Assembly: GCA_905221605.1 (NCBI GenBank)
Contig: CAJNDS010002434.1
Span: 287,501-351,500 of the forward strand
DNA: 64,000 nt
Source of the DNA: Symbiodinium natans
Taxonomy: Eukaryota > Sar > Dinophyceae > Suessiales > Symbiodiniaceae
Direction: 5' to 3'
Position numbers and translations under genes: made by a program. Positions within the stretch are counted from its first letter, which is position 1. Each line of letters opens with the position of its first letter. The notes under the pieces were generated by a model. That model saw only the letters and a program-made list of their open reading frames with translations. It was not told where the DNA came from and did not search any database. Shown one piece after another: positions 1 through 9,655 of this stretch.

Positions 1-2
1 TC

Positions 3-242
3 GACATCTTCGTCGACCAGCTTAAGATCCAGTCCGGAGGTAAGGAGGAGGAGAAGGAGGAAGAGGAGGAGGATGCAACCACCAAGAAGAAGGAGAAGAA
101 GAAGGAGGGCAAAGCCACCAAGAAGAAGAAACAAGAGGAAGATGAAGACAAGGAGAAAGAACCTCCTCCAAAGAAGGCGAAAAAGAAGAAAGCAGAAGAG
201 GAGGAGGAGGAAGTGCCCAAAAAGAAGGCACGCAAAAAGTGA
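3..242 (+). CDS. 3' end of a Lys/Glu-rich protein (partial)
   Basis: The frame is open from the window edge to TGA at 240-242, giving 80 codons of a C-terminus whose start lies outside. It begins with an ordinary stretch (DIFVDQLKIQSGG) and then alternates acidic runs (KEEEKEEEEED) with lysine runs (KKKEKKKEGK, PPPKKAKKKK), ending KKKARKK. Such KEKE-type tails are usually disordered and often carry nuclear or nucleolar signals. The short folded remnant is too small to assign a family. Because the stretch is nearly all purine, all + frames are open; this frame is preferred because it holds the non-repetitive lead-in and the balanced K/E composition, whereas the alternative frame (73-426) is only Arg-rich. 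Confidence 0.55.
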   Translation, partial: DIFVDQLKIQSGGKEEEKEEEEEDATTKKKEKKKEGKATKKKKQEEDEDKEKEPPPKKAKKKKAEEEEEEVPKKKARKK

Positions 243-1227
243 CGAGATTTGGCTGCTTCTGCCGGCCACTGAAGTGGTTTCAAATCGACCAGCGCAGCCC
301 CCGAGCCGCCCACGATGCAAGCGTCTCCCGCGAGAGTACCAGTCGAAGAGCAGTGAAATGCTCTGTGTAAGAAGCGACTCCCCACACGCAGGGCTTCGCC
401 TCTCAGCTGGAGCCCTGCAACCTTGAAAGGAAAAGACTCGGAGTCAGAGCAAAATTGAGGGTTTGGGGGACCTTGGGGACCAGAGTGAAGTGCAAGCTTG
501 CAGTTAGCACGTGCAGCGGGCGCTGCCGACCGAGTTCTGGGCTTCTGGCTCGAGCCACGGCACATACATCAACGGAGCCGCATCCGCAAATCTACACTTC
601 ATTTTGTAGGTGAGTCATCGGTCATTTTCATTTGTGGTTGAAGTAGCAGCCTTGGAGGTGTCACCTGGTTGGAAGGTGTGGGAGGCATGAGCTGCACGGG
701 AAACGATGTTGTATTGCACGCCGAGCATTCGAAGGAAACGGCGGCCATCACTTTGCACACCGTTGATGATTGTTGATGTCTGTCCCTTCGTTCTGTGAAG
801 AATTCTTCAGGTGGCACGCGCCGTCAGCAAGACAGGTCCACAGGGCACTTCCCTCTGAGCTGCGTTCGGCATGGTCCGCAACCTGCTGCCAGCTCAGCAT
901 GGGCATCCATGGGCTGAATTCAAAAACTGTCCGCCTGGCTGTCCTGCATGGGTTGGTTTAGCCCGGTTTGGCTTGAGTGCACCGCTCAGCTTTGCATGCG
1001 TAGCTGTGCGCCGTCAAGCTTTCTATCCGCCGCAGTGCAAAATTTGTGACATGTGGCAGGACTGCACAAGAAATCCATCCCCTGAGTAGACACCTAGTCT
1101 CCGAGCTACTAGTCCCCAGCTTCTAGTGGTGTCGTATTAGCCTGCAATGCTTTGTGGCTGTCCATCTGCTGATCGCGCAAGGACGCGGAGTGCATAGGGC
1201 ACAGGAGCAGGGCAAAGCTTGGCAAAA
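243..1227. other. intergenic stretch without a supportable gene
   Basis: Only short overlapping ORFs with no domain signature occur on either strand. The end of the stretch (about 1090-1130) is rich in CTAGT words. It should contain the 5' flank of the PP2C gene. I looked for a relic of the dinoflagellate spliced leader just upstream of 1228 and saw none. Confidence 0.4.
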
Positions 1228-2367
1228 ATGCCAGATTCAGATAACTTTTCTCTGAGCGGCCTGCTGGAAGAGTTGGAGTTGGAGATCGAGGATCGCGAGA
1301 AGTCCGAAGATCACAGGCGAGGTGCGCTGCCGCAGGCAGACAAACCATCAGACGGACGAACGGATTTGGTCGTTCCTGCAGGGCCCAATGACGACTGGCA
1401 GTTCATGGGTCTTCTGGAAGGTTTAGAGGGCAGCGCCGAGAGCAATTCCATGTCTCAGTTTCGGAAGGACCAACAAGCTCCGGGAACTAAGCGGGAGAAG
1501 CGAGAAGTCGCAATTCAAGTTCCGCGCCCATGGTCCAGAACGGACGACGCATTGGTGGCCTTCACGAGTCTTGCTTCTGATGCGAACGCAGCCTACAGGA
1601 GCTACATGGAGGATGGATCGCTTGCTCTTCAGCCCTTTGTTCCAGACTCCAATGACCGCTGGAGTTTCTTCGCTGTCTATGATGGCCATGGTGGCCGGGA
1701 GGCTGTGGACTATTGCGAGATGCGTCTGCACGAGCAGGTCGCCCTTGAAATGAAAACCTCGAGTCCCCTAGATGCCTTGCAAAAGGCTTTTCTGAAGATC
1801 GACAGCCAGCTTGGGATGTATGGCGCCTGGAACCATGGTACCACCGCAACTGTTGTCTTGGTGCAGGGCTCCAAGGACCCCAGCAAGCCGCGCAGCCTCC
1901 ATGTTGCGCACGTGGGTGATTCGAGGGCCGTTCTTATCGAGAACATCGGATGCCCCAGAAGCCTTACCAAGGATCACCGGCCCAGCGACCAGGATGAGGC
2001 CAAGCGGGTCACGGAAGGGGGTGGGATCGTGTCGGGTGGGAGGGTTGGGGGAGATTTGGCCATCTCTCGCTCCCTGGGGGACCACCGCTTGAAAGGCAAA
2101 GGCCTTAGCTGCACTCCTGACTTGTGTACTGTTGGTGTGGCCGCTGGGCACGTGCTGATTGTCGCAACAGATGGCCTCTGGGACGTGCTCAGCGACGAGG
2201 ATGCCTGCAAGATTGTGGAGAGGTCAGTCGAAGAAGCAGCGGGAGCACGCCAGAGCCCCTCGGACATATCCGACTGGCTTCAGCATCACACTTCGCAGGA
2301 ATTGGTTGATGAAGCGAAGCGACTGGGGTCAAGAGACAATATTCTGGTTCTTGCACTTTTTTTTTGA
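1228..2367 (+). CDS. PP2C-family (PPM) Ser/Thr protein phosphatase
   Basis: Intronless ORF of 379 codons from ATG 1228 to TGA 2365-2367. The canonical metal-binding PP2C motifs appear in order: YMEDG (D129), FAVYDGHGG (D152), TTATVVLV, VAHVGDSRAVL, LTKDHRPSDQDEA, ISRSLGDH, ATDGLWDVLSDEDA (D315) and the terminal GSRDNILVLAL (D370-N371). These supply the Mn/Mg-coordinating aspartates expected of an active enzyme that removes phosphate from Ser/Thr. The first about 110 residues are outside the domain and contain two similar short motifs, SGLLEELE and MGLLEGLEG, a possible docking repeat. A TTG three codons upstream is in frame, but ATG is taken as the start. The lack of introns contrasts with other genes here and suggests a retrocopy or an intron-poor gene. 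The pairing with a kinase gene 4 kb downstream is probably incidental. Confidence 0.93.
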   Translation: MPDSDNFSLSGLLEELELEIEDREKSEDHRRGALPQADKPSDGRTDLVVPAGPNDDWQFMGLLEGLEGSAESNSMSQFRKDQQAPGTKREKREVAIQVPRPWSRTDDALVAFTSLASDANAAYRSYMEDGSLALQPFVPDSNDRWSFFAVYDGHGGREAVDYCEMRLHEQVALEMKTSSPLDALQKAFLKIDSQLGMYGAWNHGTTATVVLVQGSKDPSKPRSLHVAHVGDSRAVLIENIGCPRSLTKDHRPSDQDEAKRVTEGGGIVSGGRVGGDLAISRSLGDHRLKGKGLSCTPDLCTVGVAAGHVLIVATDGLWDVLSDEDACKIVERSVEEAAGARQSPSDISDWLQHHTSQELVDEAKRLGSRDNILVLALFF

Positions 2368-2595
2368 GTGTCACCGCTGCAGCCCAAGGCTGTCACAGCC
2401 GAATTCTATTGAGGACTCCCACTCTGTTCCCACAAAACACCAGTGTGCAGAAAAAGTGTGCAGATAAAGCATCTGCAATGCGCGCAATTGCGACTTCGAG
2501 TTGGAGGAGTTTGACAGAGTACAGGTTTGCCCCTCCCCCCTGCCCCCCAGGCCCCGCAGTTCTGTTTTTAAGTGTTTAGACAATTCACAGCATCC

Positions 2596-2990
2596 ATGGC
2601 CTTTCAGATGGTGCTGCCGCTCCTTGTGCTTGCTTTCAGTGGCCTGAGCATGGCAACGCGCGTGGTGGATCTCGAGAAGACAAATACGACCAAGAAGGCA
2701 CAGAAACTCAGCTGAAAACCAGACGGTACGTCTTTGCGAAAAAAGCTTTGTAGGGCTTTACCGGTTTAGAAACGTGTTCTCATTTCAACATTGAGTTTCC
2801 CGTTTTCGGTCTACGGTTGGCTTCCTTTTCGCATCTTTAGCGCAGCCGTACGCAGCATTGCCAAGGTATCATGAGCCTTGCACCTGCAGTCACCAATATT
2901 ATCATCAGCAGTCCTGCTGTGATTATGGCCTGGTCTGCAGCTTGTCCAAGCAGATGTGTGAGCAAGCTATGCCTTACCATGCCTTGCCAT
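2596..2990 (+). CDS. candidate small secreted Cys-rich protein (two exons, tentative)
   Basis: ATG 2596 opens a 39-residue reading frame with a classical signal-peptide look (MAFQMVLPLLVLAFSGLSMA) followed by a polar stretch that meets TGA at 2713-2715. A second open stretch from about 2841, just after a T-rich TTTAG acceptor-like site, encodes a Cys-dense segment: a C-x-C pair, nine residues, then CC, five residues, C, six residues, C (residues such as PCTCSH and SCCDYGLVCS). Joining them needs an intron that removes the stop, and I could not fix the donor. If joined, the product would be a small secreted disulphide-rich protein of unknown role. It may equally be two unrelated open stretches. 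Confidence 0.3.
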
Positions 2991-3099
2991 GCCTGCGTGT
3001 TCTCTCAGAGTCGCTGCTGGCTGAGCATGTCCAAGCAGAGATTCCTTTTTTGACTTGTGCCTTTTCGAGTGCTTCCGGGAGCCGCGTCCTTTCTCTCAG

Positions 3100-3260
3100 G
3101 TGGCCCCGTGACTTCCACTCAGAGTCGGTGAGCGCGGTGAAGAACGCCCAGGGGCTCGCGGACCTCTCCAGTCCTCAAGGCTTGAGGACTGGAGAGGTCC
3201 GCGAGCCCCTGGGCGTTCTTCACCGCGCTCACCGACTCTGAGTGGAAGTCACGGGGCCAC
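3100..3260. repeat. perfect inverted repeat, 80-bp arms, 1-bp spacer
   Basis: Bases 3100-3179 are the exact reverse complement of 3181-3260, with a single G at 3180 between them. The right arm reads directly into the coding-looking ORF that ends at 3584, so the left arm is an inverted copy of that ORF's 5' coding segment. Immediately outside the arms (3099 versus 3261) similarity stops. Confidence 0.97.
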
Positions 3261-3584
3261 TTCCTAGCTAGGCGCACCCACTTGGAGAAGCCAGGCCAGG
3301 CCATCAAGGTCATCCGGAACAGACCCAACGCCATCTTCTCCGCCAAGAGCACGAAGCGGTCGTACACCAGCTGGTCGTACCCTATCCACTTTGTGTGGAC
3401 GAAAGACGTGTCGCAGGAGCTGCTGGCCAAGCTGCCTCCACAAGTGCTTCGCAGCGACGAGGCGCAGCCGAGGAAGAGGGCGCGCTCCTCTGCCTCCGAG
3501 GCCCCGAAGGCCAAGGCCAAGCGGGCCAAGCCGAGTTCCCCGAAGGCCAAGCCGGCCTCGAAGAGGGCGCGCTCCTCTGCCTAA
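3186..3584 (+). CDS. 5'-truncated ORF with basic Ala/Lys/Arg-rich tail
   Basis: The frame is open from the centre of the palindrome (TGA 3183-3185) to TAA 3582-3584. It encodes an ordinary globular-looking segment (SPWAFFTALTDSEWKSRGHF, then AIKVIRNRPNAIFSAKS and SWSYPIHFVWTKDV) followed by a basic low-complexity end with two RKRARSSA/SKRARSSA copies resembling nuclear localisation signals. No family is recognised. Because the first part is mirrored in the palindrome's left arm, this is most simply the 3' portion of a gene whose 5' end was replaced by an inverted duplication, so it may be a pseudogene fragment or a 3' exon. No in-frame ATG precedes the conserved-looking segment. Confidence 0.4.
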   Translation, partial: GLERSASPWAFFTALTDSEWKSRGHFLARRTHLEKPGQAIKVIRNRPNAIFSAKSTKRSYTSWSYPIHFVWTKDVSQELLAKLPPQVLRSDEAQPRKRARSSASEAPKAKAKRAKPSSPKAKPASKRARSSA

Positions 3585-3639
3585 GCAGTCCTTTCCTGTC
3601 TTCAAGGAGCACCTTTTTGTTGCTGTTTCCCAGCAGCCG

Positions 3640-3770
3640 GCAGTGCTGCTTTGAGCAGACCCGAGTTTCATCAGCCGTTTTGAGCAGACTCCTCTGCGTA
3701 TCTTCGGCACCCTTTTGTGCTCGCAGCAAAGCTGCTTCGAGCAGACCCCTTTGCGTGTCTTCAGTGCACG
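3640..3770. repeat. degenerate direct repeats with GAGCAGAC core
   Basis: Three copies of a motif built on TTTGAGCAGAC are spaced about 25 and 57 bases apart. The two longer copies (3679-3712 and 3735-3769) both continue into CCTYTGCGTRTCTTC. They lie directly downstream of the ORF ending at 3584 and look like a short dispersed or tandem repeat in a 3' flank. Confidence 0.6.
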
Positions 3771-4560
3771 GCTGCCAGGAAAAGAGGAGCCGACCTCCAC
3801 GGGCCTCATGCTAGTCCTTGCTCATCGTCCATTGAATTTCATTGCTGATTCAAGCATCGAGTGACTGCCAGGTCAGATTCCGGAGATGATGCATCACTCT
3901 GTTTTTAAGTGCTGCGACACTGTGAGGCTTGTCCGGGGTGTTTCCAGGTCTTCGGCTCAAGACAGGGCCCTCTTTTTGAAATTGCGCAGTTGTGCCTTCA
4001 ACTCGACGAGCAGCGCCCTGGGGGAAAGATTCTTGAGACTGGTGAGGGAAGAGGGCATTCGCCCTGTGCGCTGAAGGCCGGTGTCCCAATGTACTTCTTC
4101 AAGACATTCCTGCGACCACCTTTGAAGTGCATGGAGAGCCAGGCCACGGGAAGTTAAGTACCGCACAATGTCTGCACAATACTTTGCACACAGGTGTTGC
4201 GCAATACTGCTTTCAGGCATCCGAGCCTTTCGCGACCCAGTACGATGATGTTCTGCCGCTTGGGCTCGGTTGGATTGTGAGCGGCATGTAGCAAACACGT
4301 CTGAAGTTCAGTGGCCGTGTCAGCAAGCGTCTGCGATCGTGGCTGGGGGTCTCAATGGAATAGAATTGCAGCGCAAGAATCGGACGTTCCGAGCCTCGTC
4401 CTGGTCCTGGAGTTAACGGCGTCGGGACTAATGACGCCCATTCAGCTCATGATGGCTGCAACTTCCATGTGGAAGGAGGTGAAACCGAAGTGTGCTTAGA
4501 CTTTCAGGGCAGTGATGGGTTTTCTTCTGGAATGTGATTCCATTTATCTCTAGTTTTTGT

Positions 4561-4622
4561 TGTGGTCTCCCGGTCTCCTGGTCTCCTGCTGTGCTGGTCC
4601 TCTGGTACCCTGGTATGCTGGT
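4561..4622. repeat. CTGGTCTC-type minisatellite
   Basis: Imperfect tandem words of the form GGTCTCC-TGGTCTCC-TGGTCC-TGGTACC-TGGTATGC-TGGTCC. No gene is supported in the surrounding stretch (3770-4770). Confidence 0.6.
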
Positions 4623-4769
4623 CCTCAGGTCATAGCATATGAATCCTGTTGAAACCCATCATGCAAGCATTGGTTTGCAGAACGGGGGGCCGTGCTCCCC
4701 CCCCTCCCCAACCCCCTCGCTTTGTCAAGCCGTGCAAGCGTATGAGCGGCCTTGCAGCAATTGAAGTAT

Positions 4770-5080
4770 ACAAAAAAACTAAGTTTTCCTACCAAAATAT
4801 TACGAACATACAGGTTTCCGATCAAAATGTGATCAGCCTGCTACTGTCTTCGAAAACGGTAGATAAACTGGCTATGTTTTTTCCACGATACATAGAGAAA
4901 AACATAGGAGAAAGCAGAAGTTTCCTAAATGTAAATATGGAGAAAACGGACGTTTGCCTGTGTAAATCATATGGGAATGTAGAGAAAATAGAGGTCTTCC
5001 TATGTAAATATGGAGAAAATAGGGGTTTTCCTTCGGAAATGTAGATCAAGTAGAGGGTTTCCTATGGAAGGTGCTGAAAA
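4770..5080. repeat. AT-rich degenerate repeat (GAAAATAGAGGTTTTCC family), copy 1
   Basis: An AT-rich island contains at least five spaced variants of a partly self-complementary word of the type GGAAA-N-TAGAGG-TTTTCC (for example around 4900, 4930, 4985, 5020 and 5050), separated by TATGTAAATATGG-like linkers. The same family recurs at 48535-48870. The base composition is sharply different from the flanks, so this looks like an inserted repetitive element. Apparent ORFs across it are low-complexity. Confidence 0.65.
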
Positions 5081-6447
5081 AAATCCAGCAATTCCGTTTT
5101 CTTGCATGTGCTTTCTCCTCCCTAGTCTGAGCTGGTGCAGCGCCATGCAGCTCTAAGGTTGCCCCACGACGCGGGCAAGTTGTCCATGAAGGACAAATCG
5201 CACGGAGTTCCAAGTCACCTGACTTCTCCGAAGGGACTGCGCCACAAGGAGCCCGCCACGGCGATGAGCATGAAGCCAACGTTATTTGGCGTCATCCGAG
5301 GTGGAGATCTCAGCAGACCATGGTGTAGAATGGTGCAGGCCATGCTTTCGAAAATGAAGCTCAGCTATGCAGCTATGCTGAGGCTCATCGTCGGAATCTT
5401 CCAGATCTGCTGCTCTCTTGCATATGTGATGTCCTTGGCTCGGCATGCTCAAACTGCAATGGACCGCCAAGGAGCCGGAAATCGAGGTCAGTGCCCAAGT
5501 TGCCCAAGCTGCCCAAGCTGCCCAAGCTGCCCAAGCAGGAAACAAGGACACAGCTTTGCAGTATGGCATGTGAGGCAGAACCTGGGGCAGAAATGAGCCT
5601 TGACGAGTGCGTTGAGATAGCCTGCTCCTTACATCTCCTCTCATGGCAGCGCAGAAGAGCGAACAAGCTCACGATCCTGAGTCTACGACGACGACTTGCA
5701 GTTGCACGGGTTGCACGGCAGTTGCCCGTTGAATCTTGACGGCGCTGGAAGGTCGCGGACGCACGGCCGTGGACCGACAAGCGACCCTCGGCAGCAACCG
5801 ACTGCGAGACAGTCGTGGTCCTCTCATGTCCTCTCCATCTGTGGGCAGAATCTTGTCGAGTGGTCAAATCGCGGCGCACGAACTGATCACACGCAAGGTG
5901 CGAGATTGGAGCTTAGGATTGAGGCTAAAGCATTTGGACGTGCAAAAACTTGTGCAGCTCTTTGATGCTGTTTGGGTTTGCCCACTGAAGTGTGGGACTA
6001 GCATGGGTGTTGTCCGCTCAGCCTCTGTCACGTCCGTCCCCTCCCTCGCGCGCTCCCGTTCCCCACGCCCCGGCCACCGTCCGAAGGTGTTTTGGGGCTG
6101 AGCTCGCTTCAGTTGGGATGGGTTAGACATGATTGTGTTGTGTCCGTAAGCCTACCACCTACAAGATGTCTACAGGCTACTGTCAACCGAGAAAGTAAGT
6201 TCCAGTGCCAGGACTTCTGAAGTGATCCGAAGTGAGCTTCACTGTGAAGCCAGTGAAGCCTGTGAAGCCTGTGATTTCTTTTGTAGCCCTTCACATATAT
6301 AGTCAAGGCTTCGAGAATGTCCGCTTGCTGCAGAACGCGGCCCGGAACCAGGGCAAGGTAGAACTGCAGCCGCTTGGCAGAAGCTGGACCTTAGGATGCC
6401 ACGGTAGTGGGCGGTGCTCAGCAGCAACTTGCTGTTGCCTTTTGCAG
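5081..6447. other. weakly coding stretch, no assignable gene
   Basis: Two stretches have coding-like character on the + strand. The first is about 5135-5480, a polar segment followed by a hydrophobic stretch (SYAAMLRLIVGIF then LAYVMSLA). The second is about 5840-5985, a helix-like segment with RDWSLGLRLKHL and KLVQLFDAVW, immediately after an AG-G that could be an acceptor. Neither shows a known domain, and I cannot connect them. They could be exons of a gene upstream of the kinase or its untranslated or N-terminal exons. Confidence 0.25.
5492..5536. repeat. 9-bp tandem repeat (TGCCCAAGC)5
   Basis: Five consecutive 9-bp units with only the last bases of the first unit deviating. In one frame this encodes repeated Cys-Pro-Ser, in another Pro-Lys-Leu, but no gene is supported around it. 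Confidence 0.9.
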
Positions 6448-7890
6448 GAAGGATCTTTTGCAAAATGGGAAGTTTGTGGCGGTGAAGCGTATGCCGGTCA
6501 CTTGGACTGGCAAGAACCACAAGGAGCCAGAGTCATGCCGGGCTCTACGTATCTCTGCATGCAAGACGAGACCGATGGGAGGACTTTTTGGAGAAACACC
6601 CGTCCGAGACCGAACTCCCGTGGATGGACCTTGGCTTAGCCTCTTGGCGTTGAATACGGCTTCTGATCCTTTAGGTGTATAGGAATCCCCGTATTGTTCA
6701 GTGTTGCTGCTGTGGCCGGGCCAGCTTGCTGTCGACACCTGCTGATGCTGACCGGGCCTTGCAGAGGCCAAATACTTGCATGCGAAAGGCTTCCGCTTCA
6801 TCTGCTACTTGGGCAAATGGATTATACCCGTTATGGCCGATTGTCGCCCCCATGATTCGAGGGCTCCATCCCCAATTGGATTTCACGTTCCTGAGGTGAG
6901 CCTTTCGGAACGTTTCGCAGTGAAAGAGCCTGGTCTCGATCAGCCCTGTTGGCTTTTGCCAGTCTCTTCGGTTCTTCTGCTGCCCGCGTTGTCCACGTTG
7001 CCCATCTGAGCCGCCACTGTCAAGACTCTGAGGGGAGACGTTTTTTGTCTCTGAATTCGCCGATCGAGGTGATCTGCAGCTAGGCAGCAGTTTGGAAAAG
7101 AACCGAAGTTCTGGAAGGACGAGAGGAATCTGTTGTGGTGCTTAGGTTTGAATGGTGTCAAGCCGGTCCAACTCCTGGTGAGGAGCGGGAGCAACGTGGC
7201 TTGAGACAGCTTCAGGATGGCTGTACAGAGCAGCTACACACACATCGAGGCATGAGGCATAGGCCCTGCACCCGCTTCAAGGCAGATGCTGCGACCTGTC
7301 GCACAGCAGCTCCTTGGCTGACCGCAGATCAGCTCTTAGAGACATGGGAACCCTGCCTTTGACGGCTTGCGCCAGGATTTTTGCGGCAGTCGGTCACCTG
7401 CACAGTCTAAAGATTGCACACTGCGATCTTTCACTGGAGAATCTTGGCGAACACAATAATGTTCGTCGGCTAAATCCTGTGAGCCGCCATCCATCCAAGG
7501 AACATTCTCCTGGCCACAACCTCACCGGACGATCCCCCTCAAGTGAAGCTCATCGACTTCGGAATGGTGCTCTCGACTGCATTTATCGCGGTCCTCTCTC
7601 TTGCTCTCTGTTTCTCTGCAAAAAAACAAGTATAGACTCACACAAGCGACCTTTCTACCTGCTACTCACTGGCAGCTTCTCCGGTGTTTAAGGGTCATCG
7701 CTTTCAGTCAAACCATTCAGCAAGGCCGTCATGAATCAAGACTTCATGGCCGGCGTCTCAGATTCGCAGCCGGATTGTGTCTAAGCGTCCAGTCCCAAGC
7801 AGCTCTTGTGACTTTGCGCAAGGTTGGTCCGCGTGGGAAGCCGTCCTACCAGGCTCCGGAGATGCATGAGCAGTGTCGCTATGCGACCTG
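6448..7890 (+). CDS. protein kinase gene, 5' part (N-lobe, catalytic loop, activation segment exons)
   Basis: Several short + strand exons give a eukaryotic protein kinase domain. From 6448 the frame reads NGKFVAVKRMPVTW (beta-3 lysine). About 6582-6641 reads FLEKHPSETELPWMDLG. From 6767 it reads AKYLHAKGFRFICYLG. About 7325-7438 gives a helix ending HLHSLKIAHCDLSLE (catalytic HCD, where most kinases have HRD). From 7500 it reads NILLATT and then VKLIDFGMV (DFG magnesium loop). From 7823 it reads GKPSYQAPEMHEQCRYATW (APE). The junction SLE/NILL implies an intron 7439-7499 with a GA start and AG end. The C-lobe exons lie at 18089-19002, beyond a retrotransposon. The start codon was not located, and 6660-6760 and 7000-7320 probably hold further exons I could not place. 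It resembles an expanded dinoflagellate kinase family known to me only from memory. Confidence 0.82.
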
Positions 7891-7974
7891 GCATTGCAAC
7901 AAAAGCACAGGGCAGGGGCTGGGTATTAGTTCCCCGCATCCTCGTGCGTTTTTGTTTCCAAGGCACTCAACACC

Positions 7975-8640
7975 CGACACACACAATACACAATACACAA
8001 TACACAATATTCAATACACAATACACAACGCGCAACATACAAGCTACCACAGCACACAACGTGCAACGTACAGCGCGCAACACACACAACCACAACCACA
8101 ACCACAACCACAACCACAACCACAACCACAACCACAACCACAACCACAACCACAACCACAACCACAACCACAACCACAACCCCAACCCCAACCCCAACCG
8201 CAAACGCAAACGCAAACGCAAACGCAAACGCAAACGCAAACGCAAACGCAAACGCAAACGCAAACGCAAACGCAAACGCAAACGCAAACGCAAACGCAAA
8301 CGCAAACGCAAACGCAAACACAAACACAAACACAAACACAAACACAAGCACAACACAAACACAACACAAACACAACACAAACACAACACAAACACAACAC
8401 AAACACAACACAAGCACAACACAAACACAACACAAGCACAGCACAAACACAACACAAACACAACACAAACACAACACAAACACAACGCCAACACAACGCC
8501 AACGCCACGCCAACGCCACGCCACGCCACGCCACGCAACGCAACGCAACACAACGCAACACACAACACACAACACACAACACACGAAGCAACACCCGACA
8601 CACGAAACACAACGCACCCACACACAGAACTTACAACACC
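7975..8640. repeat. composite CA-rich hexamer satellite
   Basis: A nearly pure A/C strand made of successive related blocks: CACAATA-like words (7978-8080), (CACAAC)n about 8083-8180, (CCCAAC)3 8180-8198, (GCAAAC)n about 8199-8318, (ACAAAC)n to about 8346, a 13/14-bp unit ACACAAACACAAC to about 8486, then CAACG/CACG words to about 8600. Block boundaries are single-base changes in the unit. It lies in the long kinase intron. The long Gln/Thr/Pro and Cys/Val ORFs across it are composition artefacts. Confidence 0.97.
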
Positions 8641-8648
8641 ACACGGAC

Positions 8649-8729
8649 CTTTTCGTGGGAGGGTCTCTGGCTCCTCGAAGGGGTCTGGCGGCTGGGTGGC
8701 GAATTTCGGGCGTTTTCCGTGGGAGGGTG
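8649..8729. repeat. short direct repeat TTTTC(C)GTGGGAGGGT
   Basis: Near-identical 15-16-bp words at 8649-8664 and 8713-8729 sit in the non-satellite island that separates the two CA-rich arrays. Nothing else is recognised in 8640-8840. Confidence 0.6.
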
Positions 8730-8840
8730 TGTTCACTTTTGGCCTCTATGCGGGCTTTGGTTTTCTGCGGTGGCGTCCCCACGCATATGCCTGCATGCCC
8801 GTGCTTGCACCGCATGCTGAAGTGCATGGAGTCTGGGACT

Positions 8841-9195
8841 GCACACACACACACACAGCCACACACGCACACAGCCACACGACAGCCACACCCACAGCCA
8901 CACCCACAGCTACACGCACAGCCACACGCGCAGCCACGCGCAGCCACACGCGCAGCCACACGCGCAGCCACACACGCAGCCACACGCACAGACACACGCA
9001 GCCACACGCAGCCACAGACACAGCCACAGACACAGACATGCACAGACACGCACAGACACGGACACAGACACAGACAGGGATACAGACACGGACACAGGCG
9101 CGCACAGGCACGCATAGGCACGCACAGGCACGCGCAGACACGCACAGGCAGGCACCCACTCACGCACGCACGCACTCACTCACCTACCCCTTCAC
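8841..9195. repeat. CA/GC-rich satellite (CACACGCAGC family)
   Basis: A second degenerate array of CACACA, CAGCCA, CGCGCAGC and GGCACGCA words drifts from ACACAGCC through CACACGCGCAGC to CACGCACTCACT at the end. It is the same A/C-biased strand as the first array and lies in the same large intron. Confidence 0.93.
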
Positions 9196-9598
9196 ACGCA
9201 CAGACACCGCCGGCCTTCATGCGGCAAAAGTAAGATATCAGGCCTTTCGACTACTATTCTGACGGTGCTGTTGTTCATTCTCCCTCACCGAGTGCTGGAA
9301 TGGTAAAGGTTTGTCCAGATTTGTTTTGTGGATTCTTCAGGCAATGCAGATCCTCACGGTTGCAGTTCCGATTCCCGGGGGTATGGGTTTGTGTTCCCAT
9401 GGTGTTGCATGTTATTCCGCTGGTTAGTCCCCTCCCCCCTGTAAAACCCCCTTCAACCCCCACACCAACAACTTGTAGGCACCAAGAGGTTCTAGAATCC
9501 TCCGGTGCCTGAGAAAACAGACACTTGTGTCGACTTTGCTGGCTTTTGCTGCGTCCTGCGAATGCTCATTGTGCCACAGTAGCATGAACAGACACGAA

Positions 9599-9599
<1 letters not shown>

Positions 9600-9629
<30 letters not shown>
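9600..9629. repeat. poly-C tract of 30
   Basis: Thirty uninterrupted C residues 26 bases upstream of the 5' LTR. It is the longest homopolymer in the window apart from those inside the 49-kb purine tract. Confidence 0.98.
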
Positions 9630-9655
9630 ACACACTAACGTCTGAGTCTAGTCTT

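Noticed and set aside
3940-3962. TTCGGCTCAAG resembling a spliced-leader remnant
   Set aside because: Only about ten bases fit with a mismatch, and no gene start follows.
7926-9175. Long minus-strand Cys/Val and Leu/Trp ORFs
   Set aside because: Mirror frames of the same satellite, with no non-repetitive coding segment.
7601-9262. Long + strand ORF rich in Pro-Gln, Gln-Thr and His
   Set aside because: It is generated by stop-free A/C repeats. All frames on both strands are open there, and it overlaps kinase exon and intron boundaries.
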